A stretch of 16,576 nucleotides of DNA from Parachlamydiales bacterium (GCA_020050175.1 JAGVKY010000048.1:1-16576); one strand, 5' to 3'. Counted from the first letter of the stretch, positions 1-7,021 are shown. Notes: a model not told the origin generated them from the letters alone. Numbers and translations: made by a program.

Positions 1-1791
1 GACTCTCATACACCAAATGCAGGCGGCCTTGGAATGATAGCCGTTGGTGTGGGGGGAGCTGATGCCGTCGATGTCATGGCAGGCATGCCTTGGGAACTTA
101 AAGCTCCTCGGTTAATAGGGGTTCATCTCACCGGTAAGTTAAACGGCTGGGCAAGCGCCAAAGATGTCATCCTTAAGGTGGCTGGCATTCTAACCGTCAA
201 GGGGGGCACAGGATCTATCATCGAGTACTTTGGCGAAGGGTGTGAGTCTATTTCCTGCACAGGGAAAGCCACCATCTGCAACATGGGGGCAGAGATTGGA
301 GCGACAACCTCTATTTTCCCTTATGATAAGCGGATGAGGACCTATCTTGAGACCACGGAGCGAGCGCTTGTTGCAAAATTTGCCGACGAGATCACTCCTT
401 GCCTTACTCCAGATTGGGAAGTGTTGCAAAACCCCGATCGGTTTTTTGATCAAATCATCGAAATCGATCTTTCGACTCTTGAGCCCTATGTCAACGGACC
501 TTACAGTCCTGATAAGGCATGGCGCCTCTCTGAACTTGCAGAGGCGGTCAGAGAACAAAATTATCCCGAAAAAATCTCTGTAGCACTGATTGGTTCCTGT
601 ACAAATTCCAGCTACGAAGATATGAGCCGAGCCACCAGTTTAGCTCGCCAAGCTTTAAAAGCAGGTCTTCTTGCGAAATGCCCTCTGACAATCACCCCAG
701 GCTCTGAACAAGTGCGCGCCACCATTGCACGTGATGGCATTTTAGAAGATTTAGAGGGGATTGGAGGGTTAGTTCTTGCCAATGCGTGCGGCCCTTGCAT
801 CGGCCAGTGGAAAAGGCATGATGTGGCTTTCGGAGAAAAAAACTCCATTCTTACCTCTTATAATCGCAATTTTTCCGGCAGAAATGATGCCAATCCTGGC
901 ACCCACTCCTTTGTTGCAAGTCCTGAAATCGTGATTGCCCTTGCTCTAGGCGGTAGGATGACTTTCAACCCGTTAAAAGAACCTCTGATCACGAGAGACG
1001 GAAAAGAGATTTTTCTCGATCCCCCTTTAGGAGACGAACTTCCGCAAAGAGGCTTTGACCCAGGTGTTAGTGGATATATTGCTCCGCCTATCGATGGTTT
1101 TAGTATCCCTATTCTAGTTAACCCCAAAAGTGATCGCCTTCAACTTGTCGAACCTTTTACCCCACGCCCTTACAGCTTATTTCGTGAGATGAAAATCCTG
1201 ATGAAAGCTAAAGGAAAGTGTACAACTGATCACATTTCACCCGCAGGAAAATGGCTTAAATTCAGAGGGCACCTCGATAATATTTCTAATAATATGTTTA
1301 CAGGTGCAGTTAATGCCTTTAGGGATGAAATTGGCAGAGGCAAAAACCCTCTGACAGGAACTATTGAATCCTTCCCGGACATTGCAAGGCAATTAAAGAA
1401 AAAGGAAATTGGGTGGGTCGCCGTAGGGGATGAAAATTATGGAGAGGGCTCATCACGCGAACATGCAGCTATGGAACCCCGTTATTTAGGATGCATGGCG
1501 ATTATTGTAAAAAATTTTGCACGAATTCACGAAGCCAACTTGAAAAAGCAAGGTGTATTGCCTTTGACCTTTCAGGAGGGGAGTGATTACAATCTTCTCC
1601 AAGAGGATGATCTTTTGACCCTTTTGGGTGTCGAAGAGTTAATGCCGGGTCAACCGCTTCTTTTAGAAGTTCGGCATAAAGATGGGTCAGTCGATGAAAT
1701 TGTTCTCCTCCATACACTAAATGAAAACCAAATCGAGTGGTTCCGCGCTGGAAGCGCCCTTAATTTAATCCGAGAAAGAGAAGGAAAATGA
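1..1791 (+). CDS. acn: Aconitate hydratase, mitochondrial type (5' end cut by window)
   Basis: Interconverts citrate and isocitrate through cis-aconitate in the TCA cycle, using a 4Fe-4S cluster in the cytoplasm. The frame is open from base 1, where it starts in the conserved DSHTPNAGGLG motif, so the ATG at 34 is internal. The three cluster cysteines are visible as fragment residues 200 (GSCTNSS), 263 and 266 (NACGPCIGQW). Their spacing of 63 and 3 equals that of Cys358/421/424 in mature porcine mitochondrial aconitase, so about 158 residues are missing upstream. Further hallmarks are SYNRNFSGRNDANPGTHSF, GKCTTDHISPAGKW, the swivelling-domain GDENYGEGSSREHAA and the ending IEWFRAGSALN. All follow the mitochondrial Aco2 lineage, not bacterial AcnA or AcnB. 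The stop TGA overlaps the next gene's ATG. Family certain; subtype recalled from memory. Confidence 0.96.
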   Translation, partial: DSHTPNAGGLGMIAVGVGGADAVDVMAGMPWELKAPRLIGVHLTGKLNGWASAKDVILKVAGILTVKGGTGSIIEYFGEGCESISCTGKATICNMGAEIGATTSIFPYDKRMRTYLETTERALVAKFADEITPCLTPDWEVLQNPDRFFDQIIEIDLSTLEPYVNGPYSPDKAWRLSELAEAVREQNYPEKISVALIGSCTNSSYEDMSRATSLARQALKAGLLAKCPLTITPGSEQVRATIARDGILEDLEGIGGLVLANACGPCIGQWKRHDVAFGEKNSILTSYNRNFSGRNDANPGTHSFVASPEIVIALALGGRMTFNPLKEPLITRDGKEIFLDPPLGDELPQRGFDPGVSGYIAPPIDGFSIPILVNPKSDRLQLVEPFTPRPYSLFREMKILMKAKGKCTTDHISPAGKWLKFRGHLDNISNNMFTGAVNAFRDEIGRGKNPLTGTIESFPDIARQLKKKEIGWVAVGDENYGEGSSREHAAMEPRYLGCMAIIVKNFARIHEANLKKQGVLPLTFQEGSDYNLLQEDDLLTLLGVEELMPGQPLLLEVRHKDGSVDEIVLLHTLNENQIEWFRAGSALNLIREREGK

Positions 1792-2123
1792 TTCAAACCT
1801 TAGTTAGCCTTTTAATTAGCACCCTTGCAGCTCTCGCCGCAGCCTACATCTTGCCTGGGGTCGCCCTTTCAGGGTTTGTTCCTGCACTAATTGTCGCCAT
1901 TATCTTAGGGATTCTAAATGCGCTGCTTTTCCCCATCCTATTAGTTGTCACTATTCCACTAAACATCATCACACTAGGCCTCTTTACCTTTGTGATCATG
2001 GGCTTCCTCGTTTGGATAACAAGTCTCATTGTGCCGGGCTTTCATGTGAATAACTTCTGGTGGTGCATGCTCTATGGAGCGATCTTCGCCATTATCAACT
2101 TCGTTATCCGCGAAGTCTTCTAA
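1788..2123 (+). CDS. Small four-helix membrane protein, phage-holin-4_2 / YvlD family
   Basis: A 111-residue inner-membrane protein with four predicted transmembrane segments (about residues 3-21, 29-55, 59-82 and 90-108). It shows the family pattern: an LPGV turn after helix 1, a Pro/Asn-rich P-x-N-I-x-T-L-G-L-F junction before helix 3, and VPGFHV leading into helix 4. It matches the PF04020 family (Bacillus YvlD-like), which is chromosomal and widespread despite its 'holin' name; its exact role is unknown. The ATG overlaps the aconitase stop as ATGA, so translation is probably coupled. No phage genes lie nearby, so lysis is unlikely to be its job. It ends the plus-strand cluster and faces the AbiE genes convergently. 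Confidence 0.85.
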   Translation: MIQTLVSLLISTLAALAAAYILPGVALSGFVPALIVAIILGILNALLFPILLVVTIPLNIITLGLFTFVIMGFLVWITSLIVPGFHVNNFWWCMLYGAIFAIINFVIREVF

Positions 2124-2155
2124 ATAGCGTTGTCTTTTTTTATGGTTAAATCTAC

Positions 2156-2185
2156 TCTCGCTACTATTTAGCAATAGTAGTGAGA
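2156..2185. other. Imperfect inverted repeat between convergent genes (possible weak terminator)
   Basis: Two 13-nt arms at 2156-2168 and 2173-2185 pair with one mismatch around a 4-nt loop. The hairpin lies 32 bp after the membrane-protein stop, where transcripts from both sides should end. There is no T tract on the exit side in either direction, so it is not a textbook intrinsic terminator. The rest of 2124-2401 is AT-rich and shows no ORF or other structure I can support. Confidence 0.3.
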
Positions 2186-2401
2186 ATGGGTATTATATCC
2201 GATTTCTTATTCAGATTCTTATAGAGAAGTTATCAAAAGAAAAGGGGACTCCTGCATTTTTTCTCCTCTAAATAAAACCGTGGCAGCTTGCGATGATAGT
2301 GATGATAATTGGTAAAATAGATAAAAAGGTTGTTGATTATAAGATCGGCATCTTTTTTTCTAAACTAGACAATTCCTCACCAGACTTAAAAGGTTTTTTT
2401 C

Positions 2402-3271
2402 TTAAGGGCTCTCGATTTTAAGATGTGATAAGAGGTCCGAAAAATAGGATGCAGACCAAATCTTGAGCTTGTCAGGTTCTGCGATAAAAGGTCTAACATC
2501 GTTTTTCGCTCCTTCCCAATCAATTTTTTCTAGTTTTGCTCTGAGTAACTCTAGAAGAAGTTCTTTAGTTAATTTTTGGCTTGAAGGGCGGGTTTCTCCT
2601 TGGCGCATGTACTTTTCAAGGCAGTCGATATTTAAAGGTACCTGATTTTGAATATACCAAATCAAATCGTACCAATCTCTCCCTTTAACACGATTTTTCC
2701 AAGCTCGATAGAGGGCTGCATACATTTTGCCAGCAAAGAGGTCTCCTTTATGGAGAGTAAGCACATAAAAAGAGAGTGGATTCAGTACAAGGTGGTTTTC
2801 AACTCTAAAGACAGTGGGAGGATCAACATCTACTTCTAACTTGATATGGACTTTTTCGTTGTGGTTGATGGTTTTTAAAGTCTTCTCAGAACCAATAGCT
2901 AGATGCAACGTAATTGTATTCATCTTCATAAAAGCAGAAAGAACGCTTGATTCAAAAGTTTTATTTTTTAAATTAACTTCCATATCAAACCCAAAAGAAG
3001 CGAGCTCTCTCTGCATCCCTTCCAAAAATGGATTAAAATTAAAACCTTTGTCAGGCTTCAAAAGGGTGAAATCTAAATCCTCGCTAAACCGATCGAGACC
3101 ATAAAGAATGCGAAGCGCAGTCCCTCCGTAAAAAGCAGCTTTTTCAAAGAAACCGTGCCTTTGTAGACCCAAGAGGGCTGTTTGTTGTAATACTTCTCTA
3201 ATCTTTGTCGTTTCAGTCATTTTGGTTTCAAGTGATTGACTCAACATATGTTTAATTTTAGGATTAATCAT
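2402..3271 (-). CDS. abiEii: AbiEii-type nucleotidyltransferase toxin
   Basis: Toxin of an AbiE-type (type IV) toxin-antitoxin pair; characterised relatives of this DNA polymerase beta-like fold (for example mycobacterial MenT) transfer nucleotides to tRNA 3' ends and arrest growth. Of 289 residues, 49-67 carry the signature GGTALR followed by SEDLDF: Gly49-Gly50 and the metal-binding Asp65 and Asp67. A third acidic patch follows in KLEVDVD (144-150). The family's C-terminal helical motif is GKMYAALYR and then KGRDWYD (196-202). All expected catalytic residues are present, so it looks functional. The ATG overlaps the antitoxin stop (ATGA), giving antitoxin-first coupled translation as in known abiE operons. 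Acting as phage abortive-infection defence is inference; homologues also occur as stand-alone TA modules. The cellular target cannot be read from sequence. Confidence 0.9.
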   Translation of the reverse strand: MINPKIKHMLSQSLETKMTETTKIREVLQQTALLGLQRHGFFEKAAFYGGTALRILYGLDRFSEDLDFTLLKPDKGFNFNPFLEGMQRELASFGFDMEVNLKNKTFESSVLSAFMKMNTITLHLAIGSEKTLKTINHNEKVHIKLEVDVDPPTVFRVENHLVLNPLSFYVLTLHKGDLFAGKMYAALYRAWKNRVKGRDWYDLIWYIQNQVPLNIDCLEKYMRQGETRPSSQKLTKELLLELLRAKLEKIDWEGAKNDVRPFIAEPDKLKIWSASYFSDLLSHLKIESP

Positions 3272-3888
3272 AAGAGACTAAGGGCTTGTATAAGATGTGC
3301 AACTACCTGAGAACGATAACCTTCAGCAATTTCCATGAGATGGGTTTTATCTAAACTTTTCAAAGTTTCCTCATCAATTCTTTTACCTTCAATTAGATCC
3401 ACTAAAAGTTCTTTTGGAGAGCTATACTTGTTTTTGAAATACACTAGGTCAATCACAGCTTTTTCAGGGGTGGCAATAAGAAATTTTCCCGATGCATTCT
3501 CTTTTTGAGTTAATCCAGTGACATATTTTGTGTGGCTAAGATGAAAATAATCAAAAGTTCCTAATGGAGTATTAAAGCTCTTTGTCTTGCCGGTGGAAAC
3601 ACTTGTCACGACATAGACTCCTTCAGGAATCATCCCATAGTAGGACAGTGCCCATTCAAGGCTTATGTAAGAGGGCCCATAAAGAAGATTGGCAATTTGT
3701 TCGAAAGGAACAGGCGATTTCTTAATTTTTTCGGAGATAACAAAAAAACCATTCTTTAAACGGATTAAGTCTCCACTTTTCACCAAACGAGAAAGGAAGT
3801 CTCTTGGATTTACATAATCGGACAAAAGAGGGATAAGATGTTGGGCTTCAACGTAGACAGTTTCGGCAAATTTCAGAATAGAGTGCAT
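3268..3888 (-). CDS. abiEi: AbiEi-type antitoxin and transcriptional autorepressor
   Basis: Partner antitoxin of the AbiEii toxin. The ATG at 3888 was chosen because GGAGGG lies 3 nt upstream; the frame continues to a TTG at 3975, but that has no ribosome site and would run through the operator. This gives 206 residues, about the family norm. Residues 15-50 resemble the N-terminal winged helix-turn-helix of AbiEi (FLSRLVKSGDLIRLKNGFF). Residues 70-118 carry the core (ISLEWALSYYG, then VYVVTS, then LGTFDYFHL), and 139-150 the ATPEKAVIDLVY motif. Family members neutralise the toxin without stable binding and repress their own operon by binding two upstream repeats with the N-terminal domain. 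A pair of matching repeats is present upstream here. It is cotranscribed with, and overlaps, abiEii. Confidence 0.88.
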   Translation of the reverse strand: MHSILKFAETVYVEAQHLIPLLSDYVNPRDFLSRLVKSGDLIRLKNGFFVISEKIKKSPVPFEQIANLLYGPSYISLEWALSYYGMIPEGVYVVTSVSTGKTKSFNTPLGTFDYFHLSHTKYVTGLTQKENASGKFLIATPEKAVIDLVYFKNKYSSPKELLVDLIEGKRIDEETLKSLDKTHLMEIAEGYRSQVVAHLIQALSLL

Positions 3889-3891
3889 TTT

Positions 3892-3897
3892 CCCTCC
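3892..3897 (-). promoter_or_regulatory. Ribosome-binding site fixing the abiEi start
   Basis: Reading the minus strand, GGAGGG is followed by AAA and then ATG (3888-3886). It is one of the strongest Shine-Dalgarno matches in the window and is the reason for preferring the 206-residue antitoxin over a TTG-initiated longer form. Confidence 0.7.
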
Positions 3898-3919
3898 GAT
3901 CTTTATTTTGCCAGAAAAT

Positions 3920-3986
3920 CCAATTATTTTGGAGATTTTGGATAATATTTCCGTAAATAACTCCGAAATATCCAAATATATTGGAG
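3920..3986 (-). promoter_or_regulatory. Candidate two-site AbiEi operator
   Basis: Two copies of a 15-nt motif occupy 3920-3934 and 3972-3986. On the plus strand they read CCAATTATTTTGGAG and CCAAATATATTGGAG, 13 of 15 identical. Each contains a CCAA-N5-TTGG dyad, and their centres are 52 bp apart, about five helical turns. An additional CCAAAAT half-site lies between them on the minus strand. AbiEi of Streptococcus agalactiae is known to bind two inverted repeats cooperatively upstream of abiE, so this layout fits an autoregulated promoter. I cannot fix a convincing -35/-10 pair in the AT-rich spacer. Confidence 0.5.
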
Positions 3987-4112
3987 GTTATGGCTGGATT
4001 TTTACCTAGAGGCTGTAGAGACCAAAGATCATTGGGAATTGTAATACTCCCTTTAAAATCTAATGGCTTCAGCTAAGCGCATTTTAATGTCAGACAGCTG
4101 GTTTTTACTTTT

Positions 4113-4439
4113 TTAACCTGGGGGGTTTGGATCGCCAGGAAGTTGCTCATAGCACTGGATTTGTCTTACCTGACTTTTGACCTGTTTCCAGTAGGACTCG
4201 GCCCAAGGTCTCCATTGTTGATCAAAAATTGCCCTCGCTTGAAAGAACGCCGCTGCAATGAGAGCGATAAGAAATGACCCAAAAGTTAATGGGTTATCGA
4301 TGACATTCGCTTTTCGGTAATAGGTCGTCTGATTGTTTCTAACATCTTTCCAAATAGCAGGAAGGTCTTTATCACAAAGTTCAGTCTTGGAGTTAAGGAT
4401 CTGACCATTAAAATTAAATTGAAGGTGTTGAACTGTCAT
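4113..4439 (-). CDS. Hypothetical protein: stand-alone copy of the N-terminal module of the adjacent LRR protein
   Basis: A 108-residue protein of unknown function. Its residues 1-10 and 55-97 clearly match residues 1-10 and 51-92 of the leucine-rich-repeat protein encoded just upstream. The shared pattern is a M-x-V-x-H-L opening, a hydrophobic FLIALIAA stretch, then Q-x-WRPW-x4-W and a final IQxY. It ends soon after the module, at a short Pro/Gly tail, so it is either a free-standing module or a copy that lost its repeats. The hydrophobic stretch (about 52-70) could be a membrane segment or a buried helix. The start codon follows the LRR gene's TAA after a single base, pointing to termination-reinitiation in one transcript. 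Tandem duplication is supported at DNA level: 4202-4222 and 5127-5147 agree at 20 of 21 positions. Confidence 0.7.
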   Translation of the reverse strand: MTVQHLQFNFNGQILNSKTELCDKDLPAIWKDVRNNQTTYYRKANVIDNPLTFGSFLIALIAAAFFQARAIFDQQWRPWAESYWKQVKSQVRQIQCYEQLPGDPNPPG

Positions 4440-4440
4440 T

Positions 4441-5349
4441 TTAAGGGGCCTTTATCACGATTTCCATCGATGGGTTATACGACCGGATTTCCCTAAGCTC
4501 GTTTGTTCGAAGGCGAAGATTGTGAGGTAGAGTGAGCTCATCCAGATTAAGTGTTTTTAAAAGGGGAATGATCACAGCTTTATCCAAAAATTCTGATCCT
4601 GAAATGTTCAGTTTTTTGAGTTTTTTAAGTTGTGTAAGAGCAGCAAGAAAATGTCCTTCGACACTAAAACCCATGGCGATTGTCAAACTTTCAAGCTCGG
4701 GGAGATCCTTTAAAACATGCAGATGCTCATCTTTAACCTCCCCCCCTCCCTCAATGGAAAGATGTTTCAACGGAAGATCTTTTAGAGCCTTTAGTCCGTC
4801 TGGAGTCACCCCTGTTCTTAAGGTAGAAAGGCTCAACGTTTCCAATTTTTTCACCTTTTTTAAAGGGATAAGCCACTCATCATTAATCCCTGGATCACCA
4901 CTCAATATAAGTGTGCTTGGCATTTCACCCCCATACTGATCGACAAACTGAACAAATTCGGCGACTGAAAGATTTTTTAACCGATTGGTGAATATTTTCA
5001 TTAAATGAACATCGCGATCTTCTAACGCATCTAGCATGCCGTTAATTCGTAGATCTGGCGCTAGTACTCTTCCATAAGGTTGAATCGCCTTTATCCCCGT
5101 TCGGAACTGAGACCAACAATCATCCCCCCAAGGTCTCCATTTTTGATAAAAAAGGGCCATCAACTTGAAACGAAGTGCAGCAATTAGAGCAATAAAACGA
5201 TCTTTTAGATTCAAAATTCTAGGGACAACATTTCCTGCACAATAAATCGCATCGTTATGAGAAACATAGCTTTTCGCATTTTCAAGAACCCGATCTTCTT
5301 TTGTGATGAGTTGAAGATTATGATAGAGCTCTAGATGGGTAACTTTCAT
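4441..5349 (-). CDS. Leucine-rich-repeat protein with chlamydia-style N-terminal module
   Basis: 302 residues. Residues 1-95 form a module shared with the downstream gene (hydrophobic FIALIAA at 52-58, WRPW at 71-74, IQPY at 89-92). Residues 96-140 form a linker with a short helical segment. Residues about 145-300 hold five to six degenerate leucine-rich repeats of 24-26 residues; the clearest units start near 169 (LETLSL), 194 (LKHLSI), 219 (LESLTI), 244 (LKKLNI) and 269 (LDELTL). LRR domains bind proteins, and environmental chlamydiae carry many as host-interaction candidates, but nothing here proves secretion: there is no signal peptide. The ATG at 5349 overlaps the TGA of a small upstream reading frame (ATGA) and has only a weak Shine-Dalgarno sequence, so it may depend on coupling. 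Function unknown. Confidence 0.75.
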   Translation of the reverse strand: MKVTHLELYHNLQLITKEDRVLENAKSYVSHNDAIYCAGNVVPRILNLKDRFIALIAALRFKLMALFYQKWRPWGDDCWSQFRTGIKAIQPYGRVLAPDLRINGMLDALEDRDVHLMKIFTNRLKNLSVAEFVQFVDQYGGEMPSTLILSGDPGINDEWLIPLKKVKKLETLSLSTLRTGVTPDGLKALKDLPLKHLSIEGGGEVKDEHLHVLKDLPELESLTIAMGFSVEGHFLAALTQLKKLKKLNISGSEFLDKAVIIPLLKTLNLDELTLPHNLRLRTNELREIRSYNPSMEIVIKAP

Positions 5350-5453
5350 TTCAACTTGAGGGCGCGGATTGTAGTAAGTGCTTCTAAGAATTTAGTCCAA
5401 TTGAGTCCATATTCAATGGAGTGAAACTCTTTTTGGATCGTTGTAAGTGTCAT
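5346..5453 (-). CDS. Small ORF (35 aa) coupled to the LRR gene, possibly the tail of a decayed gene
   Basis: An ATG at 5453 opens a 35-codon frame whose TGA overlaps the LRR gene's ATG as ATGA, the same junction seen at several real gene pairs in this window. The frame stays open further upstream to a TAA near 5530, so the ATG may be internal to an older gene. Composition is protein-like, ending FLEALTTIRALKLK, but I recognise no family. It may be a genuine leader ORF that couples translation of the LRR protein, or the 3' end of the frameshifted remnant beside it. Confidence 0.3.
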   Translation of the reverse strand: MTLTTIQKEFHSIEYGLNWTKFLEALTTIRALKLK

Positions 5454-5461
5454 TGTTTTTC

Positions 5462-5664
5462 TTAGAGCAGGACTTTTGATTGAGCAACCAGTGTTTTTTC
5501 GCAAAAATCTGTGTATTTAAATATAAGATCAGGATCATTTTTAAAGATATCGCCTAGCCAAAGAAAGATGATCGGATTAGAGGTAGTCTTTGAGCGTCAG
5601 GGTTATTTAATGAGGGAGCCATCGAAACGATGGTTGTCCCTGTATTGGCTCTTCCTCTTACCAT
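5462..5664 (-). pseudogene. Frameshifted coding remnant upstream of the LRR genes
   Basis: The 381-bp stretch 5350-5730 has no intact long gene, but it shows successive protein-like segments in different minus-strand frames. The first runs from an ATG at 5664 to a TAG at 5554 (36 aa, including SMAPSLNNPDAQR). The second is an overlapping frame from 5596 to a TAA at 5462 (44 aa) containing NPIIFLWLGDIFKNDPD and KYTDFCEKTLVAQS, which reads like real protein. A third continues into the small ORF at 5453-5346. The simplest reading is one gene of about 105 codons broken by two frameshifts. No family recognised. A short perfect hairpin (5619-5633) lies inside it and has no T tract. Confidence 0.35.
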
Positions 5665-5730
5665 AAAACATCCCTATTAAGGCGGATTATTTTAGTGAAA
5701 AGGGAGTCCTAATTCAATTAATCTTTTAAT

Positions 5731-6135
5731 CTATTCTTCTGCTCTTTGGGGGGATCGACCCTCTTTGACTGAGGAGCGTTGTTTTTTATCCTCCACCATT
5801 TTGGCTTTTTGCTTACGTGTTTTTCTCTGTTTTTGCCTTCGGATTTTTTCCATTTCTTGCTGCTTTTTGCTTTTCTCTCCCAAAATTTCTTGCTCCAGTT
5901 TTTCGAAGAGCTCCCGACGGGCAAAAAATCGATTTTGGTCGCGTGAGCGAGTTTGTTGGCACTTGACCTCAAGACCTGAGGGGAGGTGCTTTAGATAAAC
6001 ACACGAAGAAGTCTTCTGCAGATTTTGCCCTCCCCGACCTGACCCTAGAATAAATTTTTCGACAATGTCATCTTCCTTCATGCCAATTTTTTCCATCCGG
6101 AGATAGAGAGCGTCCCATTTATCCTTATTTGTCAT
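5731..6135 (-). CDS. Short class-I release-factor-like protein (GGQ domain, MTRFR/C12orf65 type)
   Basis: 134 residues with one GGQ catalytic domain and no codon-recognition domain. GGQ is at 35-37 in GSGRGGQNLQKTSS, followed by LPSGLEVKCQQTRSRDQN. This resembles human mitochondrial MTRFR (GPGGQ-x4-KTSNCV, then PSGI-x-VKCHQTRS-x-DQN) more closely than E. coli ArfB. Residues 86-134 form a long Lys/Arg/Gln-rich tail of the kind that enters the mRNA channel or contacts rRNA. Predicted role: hydrolysing peptidyl-tRNA on stalled ribosomes or released large subunits (rescue or quality control). It lacks the stop-codon-reading domain of RF1/RF2. The start overlaps the cytochrome gene's stop by 11 nt, so it is the last gene of the efflux transcript; no Shine-Dalgarno is obvious, which suggests coupling. 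An internal ATG at residue 14 is a possible alternative start. Confidence 0.85.
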   Translation of the reverse strand: MTNKDKWDALYLRMEKIGMKEDDIVEKFILGSGRGGQNLQKTSSCVYLKHLPSGLEVKCQQTRSRDQNRFFARRELFEKLEQEILGEKSKKQQEMEKIRRQKQRKTRKQKAKMVEDKKQRSSVKEGRSPQRAEE

Positions 6136-7021
6136 TGGTTTTATCTGTTGGTTTTATGAAGTGGGGGCGGGGTTGTTTGAGAACATAAGAGGTGACGTCA
6201 ATGGCCTCGTCTTCTGAGAGGCTTGGCTGCTGGTAGGGCATGTTGTAATAGACAAAAGAGGCCAATTTTTTAGCGACCGCCATTCCTGCTCCATCATTAT
6301 AGGAGTGCTCTCCCCAAAGAGGAGGAATTTTGACAGTGCAGCCAAAATCACAGAAGCCTTCGCCCTCTTTTTGGTGGCATATCGCACACTTTTGCTCATA
6401 AATCGTTTTTCCCTTTTCAGGGTCGGCCGCATGATCGCTTCGAAGTGCCTTAAGCCCTCTCCAGGGGTATTCAGGTAGATTTTTCACTTCGCTTGAAATC
6501 CACTCAAGATAAGCCACAATAGATTGCACAATAGGACCATCTGCTGGGGGAATTTTACCATTCAAGCTTCGGATAAAACAGTTGTTGATCCGATCAACAA
6601 GTGTCATCATTTTACCATCTCTTTGACTATATTCTGGAAACCAATAGGGAGCTCCAAGTAAAGAGATCGATCCATTTTTTCCGTCAAAGGTATTCCCACC
6701 GCAAAAATGGCAGTTGATGCAATTTAGTTTACTCCCATTGTACTCTTTTGCGTAATCTGAGGTTTGAGAAATGATCTTGAACCCTTGTTGGACCATTTCC
6801 CGTATTTCGGGTGGGGCCGTTCCAGGATCGACAAGGTTAAAGTGAATTTTCTCTCCTCCTACATTCAATTCGTAGTAACGGGAGTGGCCAGGATCGACGG
6901 AAAGGTGATGAGGATCTAAACGGGCTTGACTTTGTGCCGGAGTTAGAACTTTAACTAAGGTAGGAAAAGAGAAGTAAAAAGCGACAATCAAGAGGCTGGA
7001 TGTTATAACCCACCTAAACAT
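6125..7021 (-). CDS. Membrane-anchored dihaem cytochrome c, TsdA-like (thiosulfate dehydrogenase / tetrathionate reductase)
   Basis: 298 residues. Residues 5-20 form an uncleaved-looking hydrophobic anchor or signal peptide, directing the protein to the periplasm. Two CxxCH haem sites are present: CINCH (101-105) and CAICH (212-216). The spacing matches TsdA of Allochromatium vinosum. Cys148 lies 43 residues after His105, as Cys96 lies after His53 (the unusual Cys ligand of haem 1). Met261 lies 45 after His216, as Met209 lies after His164. The residue before Met261 is Asn where A. vinosum has Lys208. RINNCFIRSLNGK and IVAYLEWIS also look TsdA-like. Such enzymes join two thiosulfates into tetrathionate, or run in reverse. 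No TsdB partner is present. The start overlaps the RND stop by 8 nt. TsdA-like fold is likely; substrate is inference. Confidence 0.78.
   Translation of the reverse strand: MFRWVITSSLLIVAFYFSFPTLVKVLTPAQSQARLDPHHLSVDPGHSRYYELNVGGEKIHFNLVDPGTAPPEIREMVQQGFKIISQTSDYAKEYNGSKLNCINCHFCGGNTFDGKNGSISLLGAPYWFPEYSQRDGKMMTLVDRINNCFIRSLNGKIPPADGPIVQSIVAYLEWISSEVKNLPEYPWRGLKALRSDHAADPEKGKTIYEQKCAICHQKEGEGFCDFGCTVKIPPLWGEHSYNDGAGMAVAKKLASFVYYNMPYQQPSLSEDEAIDVTSYVLKQPRPHFIKPTDKTNDK

Noticed and set aside
1788..2123. 'Holin' family match as a sign of prophage
   Set aside because: PF04020-type proteins are common chromosomal membrane proteins, and no other phage gene, integrase or attachment site is present.
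3889..3975. Longer abiEi reading frame starting at TTG 3975
   Set aside because: No ribosome site, a rare start codon, and it would run through the paired operator repeats; ATG 3888 has GGAGGG just upstream and gives normal family length.
4532..4939. 135-codon plus-strand frame opposite the LRR gene
   Set aside because: Ser/Phe/Arg-rich composition and perfect mirroring of Leu/Lys-rich codons on the other strand mark it as antisense shadow; no ribosome site or family motif.
5619..5633. Perfect 6-bp hairpin with AAA loop as a terminator
   Set aside because: No T tract on either side, and it lies within the coding remnant.
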